Position numbers and translations under genes: made by a program
Part shown: positions 55,187 to 64,000 of the stretch, in pieces
How positions within the stretch are numbered: position 1 is the first letter of the stretch
Layout of the letters: each line of letters begins with the position of its first letter
Source: Granulicella aggregans
Lineage (GTDB): Bacteria; Acidobacteriota; Terriglobia; Terriglobales; Acidobacteriaceae
Assembly: GCF_014203275.1 (NCBI RefSeq)
Contig: NZ_JACHIP010000004.1
Span: 558,001 to 622,000, forward strand
Length of the DNA stretch: 64,000 bases
Reading direction: 5' to 3'
Notes under the pieces: generated by a model
The model's input: only the letters and a program-made list of their open reading frames with translations
The model's database searches: none
What the model was told of the DNA's origin: nothing

Positions 55187-55391
55187 TGCGCTTCGGCGAC
55201 TGATTCGACTTGTCTCTCTTCCTCGGATCTTCGTCCCACCTTGAGTTGCCAGCAGATTAGACTTCAGGGATACATAGCAGGATTCGCTCCAATTTCATCG
55301 CGTCCCGCAATCGAACATTCGTCCCACAACTGAACATTGGATGCCTGCTGACCAGCAGATGGAATCCCTTCAACGGTGCATTTGACGTCTA

Positions 55392-55431
55392 AAAGAGGTA
55401 TATCCAGTCGTTGGACGGGACATACCTCTTT
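55392..55431 (-). terminator. Terminator of the amidase gene
   Basis: AAAGAGGTAT and ATACCTCTTT pair perfectly over ten bases, with further TCC/GGA pairing inside the loop. On the minus strand the stem ends in TTTT. It starts 22 bases after the amidase stop. Confidence 0.8.
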
Positions 55432-55452
55432 GTAGTCAGCAAGTTGCGTAAG

Positions 55453-57288
55453 TTAGAAGTTTTGGGGACGTTCTTTTGCTAAGTTGAAGGCCGCTTCGAG
55501 AGCGATTCCCGCTTCCCCTAAAGTGCCTTCGTCGAAGAGTCTGCCAATCAACGTGATTCCATGGGGAACCCGGCGCGGAGGAGAAAACTTTGCCAGCGGA
55601 CGCGCTGGATCGGGAGCCCAGTCACTGCGCGCCTCCGAAACCTCCACGAACCCAGCCCGCAGAGTAAGCGAGGGATGCCCGGTCGCGTTGGTGATGTTCA
55701 GAATGTCGTCACGCAGCGAAGGAACCAGCAGCACATCGACCTCGGACATCACTCTACCCATCTCCATCGCCACCTTGCGGCGAAGCCGGTCAGCCTGGAC
55801 GAAGTCGACCGCCGAAAGAAAGCGCGACTGCCGGAAGAGATTCGGCCACGCGTCGGGCACCTGCATCTTCAGTGAGTCGATCTCACGATCAAGCGTGATC
55901 TCCTCAAACGCCGCTGCGGCTTCGGCAAAGAGAATGACGTTCAGCGACGCATAGGGCCAGTCCGGAAGCGAGACCGGCACCGCAGTCATGCCGAGCTTCT
56001 TCACCGTCTCCAGCGCCGCTCGATCGACGTCCGTGGCCGGCGCTTCCTTCATCCACGAGGGAATATAGCCGACACGGAGGCCTTTGATATCCGCCCGCGC
56101 GTCGAATGCCAGCTTCGACGGTACGCACGATACGTCGTGGCCATCCGGACCTGTAATCGCGTGAAGGACCAGCAGCGAGTCCTCGACTCCCCTTGTCATC
56201 GGGCCCAGCTTATCGAGCGACCAGCAGAGAGTCATCGCTCCGGTACGCGGCACTCTCCCGAAGGTTGGACGCAGCCCGGTCACGCCGCAACGCATGCTGG
56301 GCGAGACGATGCTGCCGCCGGTCTCGCTGCCGATGGAGAAAGCTACCAACCCAGCCGCAGTCGCCGATCCCGGCCCCGCGCTTGAGCCCGACGATCCTTC
56401 CTCAAGCAGCCACGGATTCAGAGTCTCCCCGCCGAACCAGATATCGTTCAGCGCCAGCGCTCCCATGCTCAGCTTGGCGACGAGTACCGCTCCAGCCGCA
56501 TGAAGCCGCTCGACAACCGTCGCGTCGGCAGACGGAACCCGATCACGGAAGGGCTCTGCTCCGTAGGTCGTATGGATCCCCGCAGTATCGAGCAGGTCTT
56601 TCGCTCCCCACGGAATGCCGTGCAGCGGCCCGCGGTTATGTCCCGCAGCAATCTCGACATCGGCCTGTTTTGCCTGCGCAAGCGCAAGCTCTTCTGTCAG
56701 CGTGATCACGCAATGCAGTGTGGGGTCGAACTTCTTCAGCCGAGCCAGGTAGATCTTCGTCAGCCGCTCCGACGTAAGTTTGCGCGTCTCGATCCACTGC
56801 GAAAGCTGCGTCACATGAGCGAAGGCAATGTCTTCGTCCTTGGAAGGCAGTGGCCCGGCCTCAACTCGGCTGCTCACGAACCGGTTTTCGGTTGGCCCTG
56901 GGCTGGTTCCTGGCAGTGCGGACTCCCACCGCGACCACGGCGCGACCGAAGACTCGATGGCAACCTTCTTCGGCCCTGTTCGGCGCTCATAGACCGGTGC
57001 CAGGGAGTTGCGCCAGTTTCCGGCAGCCTGCGCCCTTTCACCTTCGGTCAGGGAGACCGACACCAGCTTCTCCGCCTCAAGAAATGTTGCCGGCGACACT
57101 TCAGGCCCAACCGCGGGAGCCGTCCCAAACGCTGGCGGTGCCCCGGCCGGAGGAGCGGCGGGAGTACTTTGTGCGGCGCTCGCTGAACCGTCTGTCATCG
57201 CAACTCCAAGCACCCCTAGCGCTCCGGCCGCCATGAACTGCCGCCTTGTAGGCTCTGAATGAGGTATTTTTCTTTCTTCTGTCCGCAT
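55453..57288 (-). CDS. Tat-exported amidase-signature family protein
   Basis: A 611-residue amidase signature enzyme. The ATG at 57288 has GGAGAAAG before it and begins a Tat signal (PTRRQFMAAGALGVLG). The Ser-cis-Ser-Lys triad is visible: lysine in IPWGAKDLLD, the cis serine in GSSGSSAGPGSATAAG and the nucleophile serine in SETGGSIVSP. Such enzymes hydrolyse amide bonds of small molecules or peptides. Proline/alanine-rich linker after the signal. Substrate unknown; not GatA because there is no gatB/gatC and it is exported. Confidence 0.93.
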   Translation of the reverse strand: MRTEERKIPHSEPTRRQFMAAGALGVLGVAMTDGSASAAQSTPAAPPAGAPPAFGTAPAVGPEVSPATFLEAEKLVSVSLTEGERAQAAGNWRNSLAPVYERRTGPKKVAIESSVAPWSRWESALPGTSPGPTENRFVSSRVEAGPLPSKDEDIAFAHVTQLSQWIETRKLTSERLTKIYLARLKKFDPTLHCVITLTEELALAQAKQADVEIAAGHNRGPLHGIPWGAKDLLDTAGIHTTYGAEPFRDRVPSADATVVERLHAAGAVLVAKLSMGALALNDIWFGGETLNPWLLEEGSSGSSAGPGSATAAGLVAFSIGSETGGSIVSPSMRCGVTGLRPTFGRVPRTGAMTLCWSLDKLGPMTRGVEDSLLVLHAITGPDGHDVSCVPSKLAFDARADIKGLRVGYIPSWMKEAPATDVDRAALETVKKLGMTAVPVSLPDWPYASLNVILFAEAAAAFEEITLDREIDSLKMQVPDAWPNLFRQSRFLSAVDFVQADRLRRKVAMEMGRVMSEVDVLLVPSLRDDILNITNATGHPSLTLRAGFVEVSEARSDWAPDPARPLAKFSPPRRVPHGITLIGRLFDEGTLGEAGIALEAAFNLAKERPQNF

Positions 57289-57551
57289 AATTCTTTCTCC
57301 GAATTCTAGCTGGCTGGCATCTAAACCAACACGTAAGCTTCTTGGCTTCAATCACATCCATAACAATTAACAGACTTTACCGGCAAATCGGAAGCGAGTG
57401 AACGTTCAAAATCTCTGCGTCCTTTCACGGCGGCTGCATCGTCCATAATGGAAGCTGGGCGTAAACCCCGCACTCAGGAATGCGCGTAAAATTCTGATCG
57501 CTTGCGACCATCGCCCTGCCGTCATACCTGCAACGAGATAAGGAAAGACAT

Positions 57552-58808
57552 TTGCCTGCCGATCCGATTGAATCCCACCCGACACCTCACGTAGGTCTCG
57601 ACCACCAGTTGCCTGCACCGCCCCGCAGCCGCGGCGTGCGTATTCTTGTCTGGCTGATCATACTGCTGATCTTTGGCGTCGCCTTCTACCTCGTTTCGAC
57701 CCGGCAGACCGCGCCCAAGCCGGCCGGCGGTGGTCGCGGAGCCGGAGCTGGCGGTCCCGTTACGCTGACCTCGACGACTGCTCAAAAGGGCGACATCGGC
57801 GTCTATCTTGACGCGATCGGTACCGTCACGCCCGTTTACACCGCATCCATCACCAGCCAGGTGGCCGGACAGATCGTTGCCGTCCACTACCGCGAGGGTC
57901 AGATCGTCCGCAAAGGCGAATCGCTCATCGACATCGACGACCGCAGCTATCGCGCAACACTGCTGCAGGCTCAAGGCACCCTCGAGAAGGACCAGAACAT
58001 CCTTGGCCAGGCCAAGATGGACCTTCAGCGCTACCAGGCAGCTTGGTCCCGCAACGCCATTGCGAAACAGATTCTTGACGACCAGGAGAAGCTCGTCCTA
58101 CAGGACGAAGGCACGGTCAAGAACGACGAGGGCCTCGTCCAGTACGACGAAGTGCAGGTCGGCTACTGCCACATCGTCTCGCCCATCACCGGCAAGGTCG
58201 GTCTTCGTCTGGTGGACCCCGGTAACGTCGTTCAGGCGAACGGCACCACGGCGCTCGCCGTCGTAACGCAGATGCAGCCCATCACGGTCGTCTTCACCAT
58301 TCCCGAGGATAGCCTGGGCCAGGTGCAGCCGCGGCTTGCCAAGGGAGCGAAACTTCCCGTGGACGCCTTTGATCGCACCAGCATCACCAAGCTTGAGAGC
58401 GGAAGCCTGCTCACGCTCGACAACCAGATCGACACCACGACCGGCACGGTCAAGGGTCGCGCGATCTATGCCAACAAGACGTCCAGTCTCTTCCCCAACC
58501 AGTTCGTCAATACCCGCCTGCTGGTGAACACGCTTCACGATGCAACGCTGGTTCCTTCCTCGGCGATCCAGCACAACGGCTCGACCTCCTTTGTCTATGT
58601 CATCGTCTCCGATGCCAAGGGTGAGAAGGCCCAGGAGAAAGAGGTCAAGGCGCTCGTCTCTGACGGCAACACGACCGCCGTACAGGGGATCAATCCTGGC
58701 GATGTGCTGGCAAACAGCGGCTTCGACAAGCTCGCCCCTGGGGCGACAGTCAAGATTGCTCCCAATAAAGCCGCTGCGCCTGAAGCCAAAGGGAGCCAGG
58801 CTCCTTGA
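57552..58808 (+). CDS. RND efflux membrane fusion protein (MdtA-like)
   Basis: A 418-residue periplasmic adaptor starting at TTG 57552 with AAGGAA before it. A membrane anchor (ILVWLIILLIFGVAFYLVS, about 30-48), a lipoyl domain pair (SITSQVAGQIVAVHYREGQIVRKGESLIDID), an alpha-helical hairpin and beta barrel (VGYCHIVSPITGKVGLRLVDPGN) follow the MdtA/AcrA plan. It connects the two permeases downstream to an outer-membrane channel not seen here. Confidence 0.95.
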   Translation: MPADPIESHPTPHVGLDHQLPAPPRSRGVRILVWLIILLIFGVAFYLVSTRQTAPKPAGGGRGAGAGGPVTLTSTTAQKGDIGVYLDAIGTVTPVYTASITSQVAGQIVAVHYREGQIVRKGESLIDIDDRSYRATLLQAQGTLEKDQNILGQAKMDLQRYQAAWSRNAIAKQILDDQEKLVLQDEGTVKNDEGLVQYDEVQVGYCHIVSPITGKVGLRLVDPGNVVQANGTTALAVVTQMQPITVVFTIPEDSLGQVQPRLAKGAKLPVDAFDRTSITKLESGSLLTLDNQIDTTTGTVKGRAIYANKTSSLFPNQFVNTRLLVNTLHDATLVPSSAIQHNGSTSFVYVIVSDAKGEKAQEKEVKALVSDGNTTAVQGINPGDVLANSGFDKLAPGATVKIAPNKAAAPEAKGSQAP

Positions 58809-61800
58809 GTCCCTCGCGTCCGTTTATCCTGCGTCCGGTTGCGACCTCCCTGTTGATGGCCGCAATCCTGCTGGTGGGTATCGTTGCCTATACCCAGCTC
58901 CCCATCTCGGCCCTGCCGCAGGTGGACTATCCCACCATCCAGGTGCTCACCTTCTATCCGGGTGCCAGCCCTGATGTCGTTGCCACCACCGTGACGGCTC
59001 CGCTGGAGCGCCAGCTTGGCGAACTCCAGGGCCTCAGCCAGATGACCTCCACCAGCTCTGGTGGAACCTCGGTTGTCGTCCTTCAGTTCAATCTCAGCCT
59101 CGACATCGATATCGCAGAGGAAGAGGTGCAGTCCGCCATCAACGCGGCGCAGAGCTACCTGCCTGCGAACCTTCCCGCTCCGCCGACCTATAGCAAGACG
59201 AACCCCGCCGATGCGCCGGTACTGACCCTCGCGGTCACCTCGAAGAACATTCCGCTCTCGACGGTAGAAGACCTTGTTGACACTCGTCTCGCGCCCAAGA
59301 TCTCTCAGGTCAAAGATGTCGGCCTAGTCAGCATCAGCGGCGGCCAGAAGCCCGCCGTCCGCATCCAGGCGAACCCGACGGCTCTCTCGTCCTACGGCAT
59401 CGATCTCGAAAGCCTGCGCACCGCCCTCACGCAGAACAGCGTCAACGCCGCCAAGGGCAACTTCGACGGGCCGCGCCAGGACTATCAGATCGACGCCAAC
59501 GACCAGTTGGTCACCAGCAAAGATTATGAAGGCCTCGTCGTAGCCTTCCGCAACGGCGCTCCCGTCTATCTGACGGACGTTGCTCAAGTGGTCGACGGCA
59601 TCGAAAATAACAACCAGGCCGCCTGGATGGGCCAGAGTTCCGATGGCAGCCTCCCTCCTGCGGTCATCGTCAACGTGCAGCGCCAGCCCGGCGGCAACAC
59701 CATCGAAGTCGTCAAGAATATCAAGTCGCTTCTGCCTCAGCTGAAGGCGAACCTGCCTGCGGGCATCGATGTCACCACGCTCACCGACCTCACAACGCCG
59801 ATCCAGGCCTCGATCGATGACGTAAGGTTCGAGCTTGTGCTGACCATTGGCCTCGTCATCCTGGTCATCTTCCTCTTTCTCCGCAGTGTCGTGGCGACGA
59901 TTATTCCGGCGGTCGCCGTGCCGCTCTCGCTCATCGGTACCTTCGGCGCGATGTACGCCCTTGGCTACTCACTCGATAACCTCTCGCTCATGGCGCTCAC
60001 CATCTCGACCGGCTTCGTCGTCGACGACGCCATCGTCATGGTCGAGAACATCTCGCGCTACATCGAAGAGGGAGAGTCGCCCATGCAAGCGGCTCTCAAG
60101 GGAGCCGAGCAGATCGGCTTCACCATCCTCTCGCTCACCGTCTCGCTGATCGCCGTGTTGATCCCGCTGCTCTTCATGGGCGATGTCGTCGGTCGACTCT
60201 TCCGCGAGTTTGCTGTGACGCTGGCCGTCACCATCATCATCTCCGCCGTCGTCTCGCTCACACTCACGCCGATGATGGCCGCGCGCATCCTCAAGCACGA
60301 TCCCAAGGCTGAAGAGGGCTGGTTCTACCGTAAGTCCGAAGCTGTCTTTGTCGGTATGATCGACTTCTACGGCCGCACCCTTAGGACTGTTCTCCGCTAC
60401 CAGGGCCTCACCCTCATCGTCGCTGTACTTACTCTTCTGCTCACCGTCTTCCTGTACATCATCATCCCCAAGGGGTTCTTCCCGGTGCAGGATACGGGCA
60501 TCATCCAGGGCATCTCGCAGGCCCCTCCGGCCATCGCCGGCAAGGCCATGGCCGCCAAGCAGCAGGAACTAGCAAGGGTCATCCTGCAGGATCCCGCGGT
60601 CCAGAGTCTCTCGTCCTTCATTGGAGCCGACGGCACCAACACAACGACCAACAGTGGGCGCATGTCCATCAACCTGAAGCCCCTCGAAGATCGCGACCGC
60701 AGTGCCGCAGATGTCATCCGTCGTCTGCAGACCAAGCTCGCCAACGTCGAAGGAATTCAGCTCTTCATGCAGCCGGTGCAGAACATCTCGGTCGACGACC
60801 GCGTCAGCCGTACCCAGTACCAGTACACTCTCGAAGATCCCGACCAGGCTGAGCTCAATCTCTGGACGAACAGGTTCGTCGCCGAACTGAAGAAGCAGCC
60901 CGAACTCGAAGACGTCGCCACCGATCAGCAGCCAGGTGGTCTTGCCGTAAAACTGGTCATCGATCGTGGCACCGCATCGCGTCTCGGCATCGCTCCAACC
61001 ACTATCGACAACACGCTCTACGACGCCTTCGGCCAACGCCAGATCAACACCATGTACACGCAGTTGAACCAGTATCACGTGGTGCTCGAGAGCATGCCGC
61101 AGTTCCAGGTCGACCCCGACAAGCTCAACCACATCTACATTCAGGCTAACGCTGCTTCAGGCACATCCGGCGCGGGCGCGGCAGCTTCGTTCTCTGCCTC
61201 TGGTTCAACCTCCGCCGGCTCCAACGCGCTTACGGGAACGCTGCTGTTCACGCCCAGCGCAGCGTCGTTGACTCCTCCTTCAAATGCCCTGAAGTCCACC
61301 ACCAGTACCTCGACGACCAGCGGCTCCGGCTCAGCCGGCACCACCAGCTCCGCCAAGAGCAATGCCATTCCGCTCAGCGCGTTCTCGCACTTTGAGACGA
61401 CCACGTCGCCCCTCTCGATCACTCACCAGGGCCAGTTTCCGGCGATCACCGTCTCCTTCAATCTTGCACCCGGTGCGTCGTTGAGCAGCGCCATCGATAA
61501 GGTCGACAAGATCCAGAAAGAACTCACCATCAATGGCACGAAGATGCCCGCCAGCGTGCAGGCAGACTTCCAGGGTACTGCCGCCAGCTTCCGCAACTCG
61601 CTCTCGAACGAGCCCATTCTCATCCTCGCTGCGCTGGTAACCGTCTACATCGTTCTTGGCGTGCTCTACGAGAGCTTCATTCATCCCATCACGATTCTCT
61701 CGACGCTGCCCTCCGCCGGTGTGGGTGCGTTCCTTTCACTCATTCTCTTCAAGCAGGACCTCAGCGTCGTAGCCATCATCGGCATCGTGCTGCTCATAGG

Positions 61801-62179
61801 TATCGTTAAAAAGAACGGCATCATGATGGTGGACTTCGCCCTCGAGGCGGAGCGTGAGCACGGCAAGTCCTCAACCGAGGCTATCTACGAGGCCTGCCTT
61901 CTGCGCTTCCGTCCCATCATGATGACGACGATGGCCGCGCTGCTCGGCGGCCTCCCGCTTGCCTTCGGCCACGGCATCGGCTCAGAGCTTCGCCGCCCAC
62001 TCGGCATCGCCATGGTCGGCGGCCTGCTCGTCAGTCAGGTGCTGACGCTCTACACCACTCCGGTCATCTACATCTTCTTCGATAACCTTGCAGGCCGCTT
62101 CTCGAAGCGCGCCAAAGGAAGTCGGACGGGCAATGAGCCTCAACACGCGACCCACGCCGAAGCTGAGGCAGGCGTATGA
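58805..62179 (+). CDS. RND efflux permease (MdtB-like) with Ser/Thr-rich insertion
   Basis: A 1124-residue inner-membrane drug/proton antiporter of the hydrophobe/amphiphile RND type. TM1 ATSLLMAAILLVGIVAYTQLPISALP, proton-relay helix MALTISTGFVVDDAIVMVENISR with paired aspartates, and late GIVLLIGIVKKNGIMMVDFALEAE are typical. Usual length is about 1040; residues about 781-852 (nt 61142-61357) form a Gly/Ala/Ser/Thr low-complexity insertion just before IPLSAFSHFETTTSPLS. TTG start overlaps the mdtA-like stop. Works with the second permease as in MdtABC. Confidence 0.95.
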   Translation: MSPSRPFILRPVATSLLMAAILLVGIVAYTQLPISALPQVDYPTIQVLTFYPGASPDVVATTVTAPLERQLGELQGLSQMTSTSSGGTSVVVLQFNLSLDIDIAEEEVQSAINAAQSYLPANLPAPPTYSKTNPADAPVLTLAVTSKNIPLSTVEDLVDTRLAPKISQVKDVGLVSISGGQKPAVRIQANPTALSSYGIDLESLRTALTQNSVNAAKGNFDGPRQDYQIDANDQLVTSKDYEGLVVAFRNGAPVYLTDVAQVVDGIENNNQAAWMGQSSDGSLPPAVIVNVQRQPGGNTIEVVKNIKSLLPQLKANLPAGIDVTTLTDLTTPIQASIDDVRFELVLTIGLVILVIFLFLRSVVATIIPAVAVPLSLIGTFGAMYALGYSLDNLSLMALTISTGFVVDDAIVMVENISRYIEEGESPMQAALKGAEQIGFTILSLTVSLIAVLIPLLFMGDVVGRLFREFAVTLAVTIIISAVVSLTLTPMMAARILKHDPKAEEGWFYRKSEAVFVGMIDFYGRTLRTVLRYQGLTLIVAVLTLLLTVFLYIIIPKGFFPVQDTGIIQGISQAPPAIAGKAMAAKQQELARVILQDPAVQSLSSFIGADGTNTTTNSGRMSINLKPLEDRDRSAADVIRRLQTKLANVEGIQLFMQPVQNISVDDRVSRTQYQYTLEDPDQAELNLWTNRFVAELKKQPELEDVATDQQPGGLAVKLVIDRGTASRLGIAPTTIDNTLYDAFGQRQINTMYTQLNQYHVVLESMPQFQVDPDKLNHIYIQANAASGTSGAGAAASFSASGSTSAGSNALTGTLLFTPSAASLTPPSNALKSTTSTSTTSGSGSAGTTSSAKSNAIPLSAFSHFETTTSPLSITHQGQFPAITVSFNLAPGASLSSAIDKVDKIQKELTINGTKMPASVQADFQGTAASFRNSLSNEPILILAALVTVYIVLGVLYESFIHPITILSTLPSAGVGAFLSLILFKQDLSVVAIIGIVLLIGIVKKNGIMMVDFALEAEREHGKSSTEAIYEACLLRFRPIMMTTMAALLGGLPLAFGHGIGSELRRPLGIAMVGGLLVSQVLTLYTTPVIYIFFDNLAGRFSKRAKGSRTGNEPQHATHAEAEAGV

Positions 62180-64000
62180 ACATCTCCGCGCCTTTTGTCC
62201 GTCGACCGGTAGCGACCACACTGCTGACGATCGCGACTGCCATCGCCGGGGCGATCGCCTTCAACTTCCTTCCCGTCGCTCCGCTGCCGCAGGTCGACTT
62301 CCCCACCATCAACGTAAACGCCGGCCTGCCCGGCGCAAGCGCGGAGATCATGGCGTCCTCCGTCGCCACGCCTCTGGAACGTCAGTTGGGCCACATCGCC
62401 GGCGTCACCGAGATGACCTCCTCGAGCGGCCTCGGATCGACGAACATCACCATCCAGTTCGACCTCTCACGCGATATCGACGGCGCGGCTCGCGACGTCG
62501 AAGCTGCCATCAGCGCAGCGCGCGCCTATCTACCTGCGAACCTTCCTGGCAACCCGACGTATCGCAAGGTCAATCCCGCCGATTCGCCCATCATGATCCT
62601 GGCGCTGACCTCCGACAAGTACGGTCCCGACAAGGTCTACGACGAAGCCTCCACAGTCATCGTGCAGAAGCTCTCGCAGATTCAGGGAGTGGGCCAGGTC
62701 AGCGCTGGCGGCGGAACGTTGCCGTCCGTCCGCGTCGAAGTGAATCCCAACAAGCTCGCCAGCTATGGCTTGGCGATGTCGAACATCCAATCCGTCCTCA
62801 GTCTGCAGAACTCCAATCTTGCCAAGGGCCAGATCTCCGACGGCCAGACGACGATGGACATCCTCGCCAACGACCAGATCTCCCACGCCGAGGAGTACAA
62901 GCCGATCGTCATCGGTTACAGCAATGGCGCGGCCATACGCCTTGAAGACGTCGCCGACGTTATCGACTCCGTACAGAACACCCGCACCGCCGGCTACTTC
63001 GACGGCAAACGCGCGGTGGTCATGCCGATCATCCGCCAGCCCGGCGCGAACATCATCGATACCGTTGAGCGTATCTACGCGGCTCTTCCCGCGCTCAAAG
63101 CTTCCATCCCCAATGGCATTGAGATGGATGTCATGATGGACCGCACCACCACCATCAGGGCATCGGTCTCTGATGTCGAAAAGACCCTCTTCATCTCGAT
63201 CGTCCTGGTTATCTTTGTGGTGTTCTTGTTCCTTCGCAACTGGCGCGCCACGCTGATTCCCGCTGTTGCCGTTCCCGTCTCGCTCATCGGCACCTTCGCC
63301 GTGATGTACCTTCTGGGCTTCTCGCTCGACAACCTCTCGCTGATGGCGCTCACCATCTCCACTGGCTTCGTGGTCGACGACGCTATCGTCGTCATGGAGA
63401 ACATCACCCGCCACCTCGAAGACGGCATGTCACCCATGCAGGCGACGCTCAAAGGCGCACAGGAGATCGGCTTCACCGTCCTCTCCATCAGCATCTCTCT
63501 CATCGCCGTCTTCATCCCTCTATTGCTGATGGGCGGTATCGTCGGGCGACTCTTCCGCGAGTTCGCGGTCACGCTGTCGACTGCCATCCTGGTTTCGATG
63601 GTGATCTCGCTCACCACCACGCCGATGATGTGCGCCTACCTGCTCAAGGACGAGAAGCACATCACTCACGGTCGGCTCTATAACCTTAGTGAGCGTTTCT
63701 TTGACTGGGTGCTTTCGGTCTATCGCCGCAGCCTGCACTGGGTACTCGACAACCCCGGGCTGATCCTCACGGTCTGGCTGCTCACCGTCGCATTCAATGT
63801 CGTCCTTGTGAAGAAGTCGCCGACCGGCTTCTTCCCGCAGCAGGACAATGGCCTTATCTTCGGCGGCATTCAAGGGCCGCAGGACTCATCCTTTCCCGCC
63901 ACGCGCGACTCTCTGCTGCAGATCATCGATACGATCCGCAAAGATCCCGCAGTGAAGCACTCCATCGGATTCACCGGCGGCGGTGGTGCCACCAACGGCG
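62176..64000 (+). CDS. Second RND efflux permease (MdtC-like), cut by window end
   Basis: The first 608 residues of a second RND permease; the 3' end is outside the window. ATG at 62176 overlaps the first permease's stop (ATGA). TM1 ATTLLTIATAIAGAIAFNFLPVAPLP, MALTISTGFVVDDAIVVMENITR with the proton-relay aspartates, and FFPQQDNGLIFGGIQ are family features. It lacks any insertion in the visible part. Two tandem permeases with one adaptor indicate an MdtABC-like hetero-trimeric pump. Confidence 0.95.
   Translation, partial: MNISAPFVRRPVATTLLTIATAIAGAIAFNFLPVAPLPQVDFPTINVNAGLPGASAEIMASSVATPLERQLGHIAGVTEMTSSSGLGSTNITIQFDLSRDIDGAARDVEAAISAARAYLPANLPGNPTYRKVNPADSPIMILALTSDKYGPDKVYDEASTVIVQKLSQIQGVGQVSAGGGTLPSVRVEVNPNKLASYGLAMSNIQSVLSLQNSNLAKGQISDGQTTMDILANDQISHAEEYKPIVIGYSNGAAIRLEDVADVIDSVQNTRTAGYFDGKRAVVMPIIRQPGANIIDTVERIYAALPALKASIPNGIEMDVMMDRTTTIRASVSDVEKTLFISIVLVIFVVFLFLRNWRATLIPAVAVPVSLIGTFAVMYLLGFSLDNLSLMALTISTGFVVDDAIVVMENITRHLEDGMSPMQATLKGAQEIGFTVLSISISLIAVFIPLLLMGGIVGRLFREFAVTLSTAILVSMVISLTTTPMMCAYLLKDEKHITHGRLYNLSERFFDWVLSVYRRSLHWVLDNPGLILTVWLLTVAFNVVLVKKSPTGFFPQQDNGLIFGGIQGPQDSSFPATRDSLLQIIDTIRKDPAVKHSIGFTGGGGATNG

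Overview
The window is a gene-dense (about 60% GC by eye), chromosomal stretch with no RNA gene, CRISPR array, insertion sequence or prophage that I can see. The gene set points to Acidobacteriota, class Terriglobia (Granulicella/Edaphobacter/Terriglobus-like): many secreted glycoside hydrolases, a VWFA-domain exported protein, a one-component HTH-membrane-TPR regulator, a TPR-CHAT protein, exported IPT/Ig-like proteins, an MdtABC-type RND pump, a TonB-like protein next to miaA, and pyrR-pyrB-pyrC. This assignment is inference from gene content only.

Layout. 1-13.7 kb is mainly exported carbohydrate and ester metabolism: M16 peptidase (cut by the window edge), GH30, an esterase-like hydrolase, SGNH hydrolase, aldose 1-epimerase, and a GH3 beta-glucosidase followed by an SDR dehydrogenase. 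A VapBC toxin-antitoxin pair, ndk and a large haem peroxidase with a cyclooxygenase-type Tyr/His motif sit among them. 13.8-21.5 kb holds a zinc-ribbon membrane protein, pyrR-pyrB-pyrC, a CsbD-like stress protein, a VWFA protein, kbl and a glycine-zipper lipoprotein. 21.5-25.1 kb holds miaA, an unannotated short membrane ORF, a TonB-like protein, mogA/moaB and a DedA-like membrane protein. 25.3-32.4 kb is a regulatory/accessory block: HTH-TPR regulator, ECF sigma factor, anti-sigma factor, an unknown protein and a TPR-CHAT protease-like protein. 32.4-36.5 kb is an envelope modification cassette (GT87, MBOAT acyltransferase, SGNH partner). 36.5-53.9 kb is mixed housekeeping (trxB, ndh, ilvE, marC, ligA) with two exported proteins, one of which looks like an inactivated matrixin. 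53.9-64 kb holds a GH144-like glucanase, a Tat-exported amidase and an RND efflux operon whose last gene runs off the window.

Points that deserve a second look are the sigma/anti-sigma/CHAT locus, the cyclooxygenase-like peroxidase, genes with no ATG/GTG/TTG at the biologically expected start (pyrB and the GH144-like gene), a dispersed palindrome present twice and forming the 3' end of miaA, a low-complexity insertion in one RND permease, and very short ORFs (53 and 28 codons) not picked up by ordinary length cut-offs.
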